A stretch of 10,274 bases of DNA, from positions 1 through 10,274 of the forward strand of contig JAMOAF010000011.1 of the NCBI GenBank assembly GCA_023621895.1. The letters are read 5' to 3'. The position numbers and the translations under genes were made by a program. Under the pieces are notes generated by a model. That model searched no databases. It was not told the origin of the DNA and was given only the letters and a program-made list of their open reading frames with translations. Source of the stretch: Planctomycetota bacterium. Lineage in GTDB: Bacteria; Planctomycetota; Planctomycetia; Pirellulales; Thermoguttaceae. Below, piece after piece: positions 1 through 5,968 of this stretch. Numbering within the stretch: the first letter of the stretch is position 1; each line of letters opens with the position of its first letter.

Positions 1-65
1 CGAATCACGCAGGTCGATTTAGACATGGCCGATTGACCGTCGTCGGCAACAGTTATCCATTTGCG

Positions 66-1106
66 TTACATCTGCATCGCGTCGTTGATTGTGCCCAGGT
101 AGAACGAGAAGATGCGGAAAATCAGCGCGATCATGATCGCGGCGATCAGTGCGAAGGTGAGGAAGAACCCGACGACGGCCAAGACCTTCATCGCCGCCTG
201 GGATTTTTCTCGATACTGATCGGCCAGTTTTTTCATCGACTCGACGACCATGCCCGTCTGCTCGCCGACGGCGAGCACGTCCATGAACTGCTGGGGGAAG
301 ACCATCGCCTGGTCGAAGGCCTCGTAGAGCGAACCGCCTTGGGCGATCCACGAGTCGATCGATCGCATCTGATCGGTATAACGGGCGTTTCGCGAGGCCT
401 TCACGGCGAGGGCCACCGCCCGGCGGGCGTCCATGCCGGCGTTCAACGTCAAGTGCAGGGCCCAGGAGAGCCGCCCGAGGGCCAGCGATTCGATCGCCGT
501 GCCCAGCCCCGGCAGCCGGATCAGAAATCGCTGGACCGGCCGCGTCCAGGCCAGCCCGCGGCGAATCGCCTGCCAGAGAAAGAAGACCGCGCCGGCGACC
601 ACGGCGAGAAACGTGCAATATTTGATCAACCCCGGCGTTCCCACCAGCCCGAAGCCGAGAATGTCGATCGTCGTTCCGCGGATACTGCCGATCACCCCGA
701 GCACCCAGATCAAGAAGCCGATGATCAGGACCGCCAGGCCAAGCTCAATCAGCGGCCAGGCGATCGAGGTCAGAAAGCCGCGGCGGAGGGCGAGCTGGAA
801 TTCGTAGTTCTCACCCAGTTGGGCGAAGGCCTCGTCGAGATGGCCCGTCTGGCTTCCCACGTGGGCGATCTCGCGAAACAACTCGGGGAAATAATCGCCG
901 GTCGCGTCGAGGGCCTCGCGGATGTCGGCGCCGCGCTCGATCGCCTCGCTGATCGCGCGGAACTTCGCCCGGGCGGCGATTCTCTGGGACCGCCGGGCCT
1001 CGTTTCGCCAGACCGTGCGGACGTCGACGCCGGCGTGCAGGGCCGTCGCCACGCGCTGGCAGAGTTCCGCGAGATGCCGTGTGGAGATTCTTGGCGAAAA
1101 CAGCAT
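66..1106 (-). CDS. Type II secretion system F-domain (GspF/PilC-like) inner-membrane protein
   Basis: This 346-residue protein has two T2SSF-type repeats separated by membrane segments, the architecture of GspF/PilC platform proteins, which sit in the inner membrane and couple the cytoplasmic ATPase to pseudopilus or pilus assembly. The first cytoplasmic repeat spans about residues 8-110 and ends with GSQTGHLDEAF (84-94). The second spans about 208-305 and carries the parallel motif GEQTGMVVESMKKLA (281-295). Hydrophobic segments lie near 112-138, 162-180 and 306-336. At 346 residues it is somewhat shorter than the roughly 400 usual for GspF, mostly at the N terminus. The ATG at 1106 is supported by AAGGGG eight bases upstream. 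No partner ATPase or pseudopilin gene is visible; such genes may lie beyond the left edge. Family assignment is firm, but whether it serves secretion or a pilus cannot be told. Confidence 0.88.
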   Translation of the reverse strand: MLFSPRISTRHLAELCQRVATALHAGVDVRTVWRNEARRSQRIAARAKFRAISEAIERGADIREALDATGDYFPELFREIAHVGSQTGHLDEAFAQLGENYEFQLALRRGFLTSIAWPLIELGLAVLIIGFLIWVLGVIGSIRGTTIDILGFGLVGTPGLIKYCTFLAVVAGAVFFLWQAIRRGLAWTRPVQRFLIRLPGLGTAIESLALGRLSWALHLTLNAGMDARRAVALAVKASRNARYTDQMRSIDSWIAQGGSLYEAFDQAMVFPQQFMDVLAVGEQTGMVVESMKKLADQYREKSQAAMKVLAVVGFFLTFALIAAIMIALIFRIFSFYLGTINDAMQM

Positions 1107-1114
1107 GGTACGCG

Positions 1115-1127
1115 CCCCTTGTAAGGG
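1115..1127 (-). promoter_or_regulatory. Ribosome binding site of the T2SSF gene, inside a small self-complementary element
   Basis: On the minus strand AAGGGG lies eight bases before the ATG at 1106 and fixes that start. It is preceded directly by CCCTT with two bases between, so CCCTTACAAGGG could form a 4-bp stem with a 4-base loop partly covering the site. The site itself is clear; any regulatory role of the hairpin is a guess. Confidence 0.5.
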
Positions 1128-1181
1128 AGGGCCGAACCGGACACGGTTCTGAAATATCCGCGGTCTATCGCCTTCGTGCCC

Positions 1182-1216
1182 GATGGCTGAAAGCTGATCG
1201 CTGATGGCTGACAGCT
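1182..1216. repeat. GGCTGA-type short intergenic repeat, two imperfect units
   Basis: GATGGCTGAAAGCT (1182-1195) and GATGGCTGACAGCT (1203-1216) differ at one base of 14 and are separated by GATCGCT, itself a partial unit. The element sits in the 115-bp gap between lysA and the T2SSF gene and has no coding potential of note. From memory, related GCTGAAAGCTGA strings recur in intergenic DNA of planctomycete genomes; this was not checked here. Confidence 0.6.
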
Positions 1217-1221
1217 ACTCT

Positions 1222-2496
1222 CTAGTGCCGTCCCGGAATCACCTCTCCGGCGATCATCTCCTCGAACGTTTGCCGGCGACGGACGAGGTCGGCCCTTCCT
1301 TCCTGAATCAGCACCTCGGAGGCGAGGGGCTTGGAATTGTAGTTCGACGACATCACAAATCCGTAGGCGCCCGCACACTCGATAACGACCAGGTCCCCGA
1401 CGGCGGCCGCCGGCAGGTCGCGCTTGGCCACGAATCCGCCTTCCTCTTGGGTAAAAATGTCGCCCGACTCGCAGAGAGGACCGCCGACGATGACCGGCTG
1501 AAGCGGGCGGTTCACCCCGCCGTCGGCCGGCGCGACGGCCACCGGGTGGTAAGCGCCGTAGAGGATCGGCCGGGCGAGATTGTTGAAACCCGCATCGAGC
1601 AGGTAGAACGTGTTTCCACCCTGTTTCTTCACGGCGCGAATCTCGGCCACCAGGTAGCCGCTTTCCGCAACAAGATAGCGTCCCGGTTCGATCTCCAATC
1701 GGATCTGGTGGCCGAAACGATCCTCCAGCCGTTTGCGCGCCGCGTCCCACCGCGCGTAATACTCGCCCAGATCGACAAACGAGTCGCCCGGCTTGTAGAC
1801 AATCGGCAGGCCGCCGCCAGCGCTGATCATGCGAAGACTCCGCCCCAGCTCGGCGGCCGCCTTCTCCATCGCCGCGCAGACTTGCGAAAGGTGCGCCAGG
1901 TCGGTCCCCGAACCGATGTGCATGTGCAGCCCGGAGACGCAAAGGCCGTAGTTGTCGGCATTGACCAGGCAATCGTGCAACTGGTCGTGCCAGATGCCGT
2001 GTTTGGAGTGATCGCCTCCGGTGTTCGTCTTCCGGCTGTGACCGTGGCCGAAACCCGGGTTGATCCGCAGCGTGATCTGGCGGCCGGGCGCGCGGCTGCC
2101 GTACTGGTCGATCATCTCGGGCGAACCGCAGTTGACGTGGATGTTCTTCTCGACGACCAGGTCGAGCGCCTCGGCGTCGAAGATGTCGGCGGTATAGACG
2201 ATCGGCGGCGGGGAGCCCTCGGGCGAATAGCCGGCGGCCAGCGCGCGGCGAATCTCCGCGGCGCTGACCGTGTCGACCAGGCCGCCGTGCCGGCGGATCA
2301 GGTCGATCACCGCCAGGTTCGAACAGGCCTTCTGGGCGTAGCGGACGGTGTCGAATGCCGCCAGGTCCGCGAGCCGTTCGACGATCTTCGCCGCGTCGTA
2401 GACGTAGGTCGGCGTGCCGAACTTGCGGGCGATTTCAACCACCGGCATCCCGGCGATTGCGGTTCGAATCGGTGAGAACTCAGGCGGCTCGGGCAT
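1222..2496 (-). CDS. lysA: Diaminopimelate decarboxylase
   Basis: This 424-residue, PLP-dependent, fold-type III decarboxylase converts meso-diaminopimelate to L-lysine plus CO2, the last step of lysine synthesis, in the cytoplasm. The N-terminal barrel begins with FGTPTYVYD (26-34), and the PLP-binding lysine is K56 in YAQKACSN. Further hallmarks in order are NPGFGHGHS followed by KTNTGG, HMHIGSG, the phosphate-binding SAGGGLP, EPGRYLVAESG, and the C-terminal VGGPLCESGD with CAGAYGF, which supply substrate and dimer-interface residues. NPGFGHGHS-KTNTGG is typical of true LysA and argues against an ornithine/arginine decarboxylase or CANSDC. Length is normal. The ATG at 2496 is preceded by AGGA about seven bases upstream. 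It lies 39 bp after the lnt stop and is probably cotranscribed with lnt. Confidence 0.96.
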   Translation of the reverse strand: MPEPPEFSPIRTAIAGMPVVEIARKFGTPTYVYDAAKIVERLADLAAFDTVRYAQKACSNLAVIDLIRRHGGLVDTVSAAEIRRALAAGYSPEGSPPPIVYTADIFDAEALDLVVEKNIHVNCGSPEMIDQYGSRAPGRQITLRINPGFGHGHSRKTNTGGDHSKHGIWHDQLHDCLVNADNYGLCVSGLHMHIGSGTDLAHLSQVCAAMEKAAAELGRSLRMISAGGGLPIVYKPGDSFVDLGEYYARWDAARKRLEDRFGHQIRLEIEPGRYLVAESGYLVAEIRAVKKQGGNTFYLLDAGFNNLARPILYGAYHPVAVAPADGGVNRPLQPVIVGGPLCESGDIFTQEEGGFVAKRDLPAAAVGDLVVIECAGAYGFVMSSNYNSKPLASEVLIQEGRADLVRRRQTFEEMIAGEVIPGRH

Positions 2497-2521
2497 GGCA
2501 ATTCCTGGTCGGAGTAAAAGC

Positions 2522-2537
2522 GGGGCTCCAAAGCCTC
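2522..2537 (-). terminator. Possible weak hairpin between lnt and lysA
   Basis: On the minus strand GAGGCT-TTGG-AGCCCC can form a six-pair stem (one G-U) with a four-base loop. It overlaps the lnt stop codon and is followed by GCTTTT. The T-run is short and lysA begins only 26 bases later, so this is at best a partial terminator or attenuator and may be chance. Confidence 0.2.
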
Positions 2538-4323
2538 AAAATACCGCATCGCGGGGAACTGGAGAAGGGACGGGCTGTTTCTCCGGCCGCCGGGCTCGTC
2601 TGCGATAGCGATCGACCAGGCCGACGACGGCGCACAGGGCGCACGCCGCCAGGCAGATTCCGGCTGGCAAATCGCCCCACCACAGGTAGAGGCTCGTCCG
2701 GCGGTCGCGGACCACCTCGGCAAGGATCGTGCCGGTCGCCCGGCGCGGCCCCTGCTCGCGAATCCGCCCATCGCCGTCGATCCATGCCGAGATGCCGGTG
2801 TTGGCCGCGATCAGGAAGGGCTTGCGGGACTCGACCGCTCGAAAGACGCCGCAAATCATGTGCAGGTCGAGTTCGTTGGAGCCGAAGAACCAGCCGTCGT
2901 TGGTCAGATTGATCAGCACGTCCGGATCGCACCCCTCGGCGGCGAGCTGGTTGACCTGCCGGCGGATGACCTGCGGGACGACGCTTTCGTAGCAGATGTT
3001 CGGCGCGATCCGCAGGCGGTCAAGGTCGAAGGCCCGCGGCTGGCTGCCCGGCTGCACGCCGAGCCCCAGCGTGTTGACCGGGGTGAAGTTGTAGAGCCAG
3101 GTCAACTTGTCTGCAAAGGGGAAGTATTCACCGAACATCACCAGGTGCATCTTGTCGTACCAGCCGACAAACTCGCCGGTCGCTCGGGCGAACACCGCCG
3201 CGTTATAGATCCGTTCGCCCTCTGGTCCAAAGTGCTGCCTTGTACAGCCCACAAGCACCGCGGCCTCGAAGACTTTTGCCATGGCGGCGATTCGCAGCCG
3301 GCTGTTTTCGGCCGCTTGAACGATCCGCTCCTGAAAGTCTTCCGGTTCGCCGGACCATTCGCCGGGCGGCGCCGCATCCTGCTCGGCCGTCAGCAGCATG
3401 TCGCCGAAGACCGTCTCCGGCCAGACGATCAGGTCGACTCGGCCGTAGCGCTCGACGGCTTCTTGCGACAGCTCGGCGTACTGCCGGTGCATCCGCGCCG
3501 GCCGATCGGGGTCCGGCTGAAGCGTGATGTCGATGGAGCCCTGGATCAGCGCGATCCGGGCCGCCGGCTGCTCTTCGCCCCGATCGGTCCGGGCGTACCC
3601 GTAGGCCAGCACCGCCGCGAGCATCAGCGCTGCCGGAGCCGCTGGCCAGAGAGCAAACCGCCTGTGGCTCGCGTGCCGTGGGCCGCGCGGGGCGCCTCGG
3701 CTGCGCGAAGCGGTGGATGTGTCTGAAATCGGCAGCATCCGGCCCAGGCACGCAGCCAGAAACATCACGACGAACCCGACGCCATAAGCGCCCGCCAGAT
3801 CGCTGACCTGGATCAGTTCTGTCCAGCGGTACTGGGTGTGCCCGAGGCTGGCCATCGTGAAGCCGCCAAGGACGTGCCCGCGGGCAAGTTCCAGGCCGGT
3901 CCAGGCGACCGGCGCTGCGATCACGGCGGAGATGCCCAACCGGTGAACCGCGACGCGGGCAAGCCCGACATAAAGTGGCAAATAGAAGGCCAGGTAGCCC
4001 GAAAGCGCGACCCATCCGATGCTGGTGGCCGGATGGGGCATGCGAATCCAATGCAGCATCGCAAACCAGAAAAGAAAGCCAGCCGCCCAGATCGCTCGGT
4101 AAGGGCGCCGGCCGGGCATCTCCGCCAGGCGGATGAGAACGATCCAAGGAATCGGTGCGAGCAGCGCCAAGGGGGAGAATTGAAGCGGCGGCAGCGCCGC
4201 CCAGAGCAAAAAGGCTCCGACGAGGGCGAGGGCGAAGGTTCTGCTCCAGAAGCGGCCAGCCGCCGGCGGTTGTCTCTCCGAACGTGCCGCCCCCTTTCGC
4301 CGATTTCCAGTGACTTCCGCCAT
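2536..4323 (-). CDS. lnt: Apolipoprotein N-acyltransferase
   Basis: This 595-residue integral membrane enzyme transfers an acyl chain from phospholipid to the N-terminal diacylglyceryl-cysteine of apolipoproteins, the third and last step of lipoprotein maturation after Lgt and LspA. The first about 195 residues hold several hydrophobic segments (for example 30-66, 76-92, 105-125, 130-145, 178-195). A further segment at 226-242 precedes a periplasmic carbon-nitrogen hydrolase domain from about 255 to 540, and a last segment lies at 553-570. The catalytic triad is visible: E303 in VWPET, K391 in WYDKMHLVMFGEYFPF, C444 in ICYES. TNDGWF (474-479) and the late ANTGIS (507-512) are also family hallmarks. 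It is longer than E. coli Lnt (512), partly from an Arg/Ser-rich linker at 200-222. The ATG at 4323 has GAGG four bases upstream, which is slightly close. Its presence fits a Gram-negative-type envelope. Confidence 0.95.
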   Translation of the reverse strand: MAEVTGNRRKGAARSERQPPAAGRFWSRTFALALVGAFLLWAALPPLQFSPLALLAPIPWIVLIRLAEMPGRRPYRAIWAAGFLFWFAMLHWIRMPHPATSIGWVALSGYLAFYLPLYVGLARVAVHRLGISAVIAAPVAWTGLELARGHVLGGFTMASLGHTQYRWTELIQVSDLAGAYGVGFVVMFLAACLGRMLPISDTSTASRSRGAPRGPRHASHRRFALWPAAPAALMLAAVLAYGYARTDRGEEQPAARIALIQGSIDITLQPDPDRPARMHRQYAELSQEAVERYGRVDLIVWPETVFGDMLLTAEQDAAPPGEWSGEPEDFQERIVQAAENSRLRIAAMAKVFEAAVLVGCTRQHFGPEGERIYNAAVFARATGEFVGWYDKMHLVMFGEYFPFADKLTWLYNFTPVNTLGLGVQPGSQPRAFDLDRLRIAPNICYESVVPQVIRRQVNQLAAEGCDPDVLINLTNDGWFFGSNELDLHMICGVFRAVESRKPFLIAANTGISAWIDGDGRIREQGPRRATGTILAEVVRDRRTSLYLWWGDLPAGICLAACALCAVVGLVDRYRRRARRPEKQPVPSPVPRDAVF

Positions 4324-4392
4324 CTTGCCTCGTATCCGCCAATGTCCGGTTTCTGAGCTTCAAACGCTCGTCTGATTTCCAGGCCCCATCTG

Positions 4393-4416
4393 GTTCCCAA
4401 GCTGGAGCTTGGGAAC
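4393..4416. repeat. 24-bp palindromic element, copy 1
   Basis: Perfect inverted repeat: arm GTTCCCAAGCT, two-base centre GG, arm AGCTTGGGAAC. It lies in the 117-bp gap between pabA and lnt and is preceded by CATCTG, as are the other two copies. No T-run follows on either strand, so it does not read as a standard intrinsic terminator. From memory, this sequence is widespread in planctomycete and some other bacterial genomes. Confidence 0.85.
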
Positions 4417-4440
4417 GAGGTGAGGTGCACCTGGTCTTCG

Positions 4441-5022
4441 TCACATCGCCAGAAACCTCTCCAGCAGTGTCGGGCCCACGCCGGTCAAGAAGCTCTCCGG
4501 GTGGAATTGCACGCCGATCAGCGGATGCTCCTTGTGGCGAATGCCCATGATGACCCTCGGTCCGTCTGGCTCTTCGCTCCACGCGGAGACTTCGAAATCG
4601 TCGCTCAGCGTGGGTGGATCGATGACCAGGCTGTGGTAACGGGTGGCGGGGAACGGGTTCTCAAGTCCTTCGAACAGCCCCCGGCCGTCGTGATGGATCA
4701 GGTCGACCTTGCCATGCATGAGGCGGCCGGCGCGGATAATCGTCGCGCCAAACGCCTGGCCGATCGCCTGGTGGCCGAGGCAGACGCCAAGGACCGGAAT
4801 CTTGCCGGCGAACGAGCGGACGCATTCCAGCGAGATGCCCGCCTCGTCGGGCGTGCAGGGGCCGGGAGAGATGATCAGGTGCGAGGGGCCAAGCCGCTGG
4901 ATTTCTTGAATCGTGATTTTGTCGTTCCGAAACACCCGCAAATCCAGCCCGGGATCGATCTCTCCCAGGCGCTGGACCAGGTTGTAAGTGAACGAGTCAT
5001 AGTTGTCGACGAGCAGGATCAT
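4441..5022 (-). CDS. pabA: Class I glutamine amidotransferase: anthranilate / aminodeoxychorismate synthase component II
   Basis: This 193-residue cytoplasmic glutaminase subunit releases ammonia from glutamine and passes it to the chorismate-binding partner (TrpE or PabB) for tryptophan or folate synthesis. The start MILLVDNYDSFTYNLVQ is the family signature. The oxyanion motif ISPGPCTPDEAG lies at 51-62, the nucleophile is C81 in GVCLGHQ, and the rest of the triad is H174 and E176 in VQFHPES. Length is normal. The ATG at 5022 has GAGG five bases upstream. No trpE, pabB or other tryptophan gene is nearby, so TrpG and PabA cannot be separated; a single dual-use subunit is common in bacteria. 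It is flanked by repeat-bearing gaps on both sides, which suggests its own transcript. Confidence 0.93.
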   Translation of the reverse strand: MILLVDNYDSFTYNLVQRLGEIDPGLDLRVFRNDKITIQEIQRLGPSHLIISPGPCTPDEAGISLECVRSFAGKIPVLGVCLGHQAIGQAFGATIIRAGRLMHGKVDLIHHDGRGLFEGLENPFPATRYHSLVIDPPTLSDDFEVSAWSEEPDGPRVIMGIRHKEHPLIGVQFHPESFLTGVGPTLLERFLAM

Positions 5023-5137
5023 ACGGGCCTCGGCGGAGAGCGGGCGTCAATCCACCCAGTCTACCCGGTCGGGGGCACGTTGAACACGGCCACGGAAACC
5101 GGCGGCCAAGCTCGCCCGCGTTCCCAAGCCTCATCTG

Positions 5138-5161
5138 GCTCCCAAGCTCCAGCTTGGGAAC
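5138..5161. repeat. 24-bp palindromic element, copy 2
   Basis: Arm GCTCCCAAGCT, centre CC, arm AGCTTGGGAAC. One mismatch (C at 5139 facing A at 5160) breaks the otherwise perfect palindrome. It lies in the first unit of the 65-bp duplication. Confidence 0.8.
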
Positions 5162-5202
5162 CGAAAGAGGAAAGCACGCCCGGCCGCGTCTCCCTTCATC
5201 TG

Positions 5203-5226
5203 GTTCCCAAGCTCCAGCTTGGGAAC
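5203..5226. repeat. 24-bp palindromic element, copy 3
   Basis: Perfect inverted repeat: arm GTTCCCAAGCT, centre CC, arm AGCTTGGGAAC. It has the same arms as copy 1, with the complementary centre. It lies in the second unit of the 65-bp duplication. Confidence 0.85.
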
Positions 5227-5278
5227 CGGGAGAGGAAAGCACGCGCGGCCGCGTCTCCCTTTGGCCCTTAAACCACAC

Positions 5279-5731
5279 TCACCGAGCGTCCCGCCGCGGG
5301 CCCTTGACCGGTACAAACCGCTCGCCAGGCGGCGTGATCGCGCTGATTCGGAGTCCGAATTTATCGCCCACCTTCACCGCCTCGCCCTTGGCGACCGAAC
5401 GGCCGCCCACGCCCAGTTCGAGCATTTCGTTGCAGGATTTCTCAAACTGGATGATCGAGCCGGGGCCGAGTTCCATGATCTGGCTGAGGGCTTGCTTCTT
5501 CTCGGCCAGCGTCACGACCACCGGGACCTTGATCCGCAGCAGACTGCGGCAGTAGTTGGGCAGGTCTTCAATCGTGGCGGGCCTCGGCGGCTTTGCCGCG
5601 CCGGCTGGGCGCTGTGCCATCATTGGGGGGCTCTCTGCTATCGGACCATCGGAGGGGCGCAGCGACGCCGCCTGCGCCGTGTTGTCCGAGTAATCGGCCG
5701 AGCAAGGCCGCAAACTTGACCCAATCCTCAC
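5279..5731 (-). CDS. fliN: FliN-type flagellar motor switch / SpoA-domain protein
   Basis: A short protein whose C-terminal part is a SpoA (FliN/FliM C-terminal) domain at about residues 66-131: SLLRIKVPVVVTLAEKK, then ELGPGSIIQF, then VGDKFGLRISAI. In flagellate bacteria FliN forms the C-ring of the motor switch, and SpoA proteins also serve type III secretion sorting platforms. The N-terminal about 50 residues are low-complexity. The longest form (150 residues) uses a GTG at 5731 with no clear ribosome binding site. ATG-ATG at 5623/5620 (about 114 residues, AGAGAG upstream) is a good alternative, although G/C-rich third positions across 5640-5700 hint that coding extends further upstream. 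No other flagellar gene is visible, so it is an orphan here. The family call is good; the flagellar role is inferred. Confidence 0.78.
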   Translation of the reverse strand: MRIGSSLRPCSADYSDNTAQAASLRPSDGPIAESPPMMAQRPAGAAKPPRPATIEDLPNYCRSLLRIKVPVVVTLAEKKQALSQIMELGPGSIIQFEKSCNEMLELGVGGRSVAKGEAVKVGDKFGLRISAITPPGERFVPVKGPRRDAR

Positions 5732-5790
5732 AGATTGAGGCGATAGGCGAGGGGCTTCCGGGTTCGGGGCTCAGAGGAAGGAAAGGAGAG

Positions 5791-5830
5791 AAGCCTCACG
5801 CAAAGGCGCAAAGGCGCAAAAAAAAGAAGA
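5791..5830. repeat. GCAAAGGC-type intergenic repeat
   Basis: After GCCTCAC come tandem GCAAAGGC units (GCAAAGGCGCAAAGGCGCA, 5800-5818) and then an A-rich tail. It lies in the 237-bp gap between leuS and the FliN-like gene. From memory, this string recurs in intergenic DNA of planctomycetes and other phyla, where it gives spurious peptides such as FAPLRLCV. It is not a gene. Confidence 0.6.
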
Positions 5831-5870
5831 AGGGTAAGAGGGGGGGTACAAAGGTATAGATGAAATGATT

Positions 5871-5913
5871 GAATCCGCGAATGACGCGAGGAGGGAGAGA
5901 GCTCCAGTTTGGG
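5871..5913. repeat. Degenerate repeat cluster: CCGCGAATGACGCGA motif plus a half copy of the palindrome
   Basis: GAATCCGCGAATGACGCGAG (5871-5890) resembles another common intergenic repeat. Just beyond it, AGCTCCAGTTTGGG (5900-5913) matches 13 of 14 bases of the centre and right arm of the palindrome at 5138 and 5203, while its other arm is degraded. Both lie just downstream of the leuS stop codon. Confidence 0.4.
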
Positions 5914-5968
5914 CGCCAAGTCGAAGGGCTACCCGTCGGAGTGCGTATACGGCCGCCGACCAGGACGC

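Larger units (their letters stand above)
5131..5260. repeat. 65-bp tandem duplication carrying the 24-bp palindrome twice
   Basis: Units 5131-5195 and 5196-5260 are both 65 bp and match at 61 positions. Each begins TCATCTGG, contains the palindrome, continues with GAGGAAAGCACGC and ends CGGCCGCGTCTCCCT. The duplication fills about half of the 256-bp gap between the FliN-like gene and pabA. Another GTTCCCAAGC half-arm at 5120-5129 abuts the first unit. Confidence 0.85.

Noticed and set aside
1..26. Possible ATG at 26 on the minus strand (MSKSTCV...) as the start of the next gene
   Set aside because: Only eight codons are inside the window and there is no ribosome binding site; it cannot be judged.
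33..1124. Plus-strand open frame of 363 codons opposite the T2SSF gene
   Set aside because: Shadow frame with a low-complexity, highly charged product; the minus strand encodes a clear family member.
1204..2475. Plus-strand open frame of 423 codons opposite lysA
   Set aside because: Shadow of lysA caused by codon bias; Arg/Val/Asp-rich with no domain signal.
4423..4432. AGGTGCACCT 10-bp palindrome just after the pabA stop codon
   Set aside because: Single short palindrome with no second copy and no context suggesting an operator.
4420..5271. Plus-strand open frame over pabA and the palindromes
   Set aside because: Antisense to pabA; its tail (SGSQAPAWEP, VPKLQLGN) is simply translated palindrome repeat.
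5726..5740. CCTCA-CAGAT-TGAGG inverted repeat at the proposed GTG start of the FliN-like gene
   Set aside because: A five-base stem with a five-base loop is too short to separate from chance.
5728..5919. Small minus-strand ORF in the leuS-fliN gap
   Set aside because: Its peptide is translated repeat DNA (FAPLRLCV from the GCAAAGGC element, PKLEL from the palindrome half copy).
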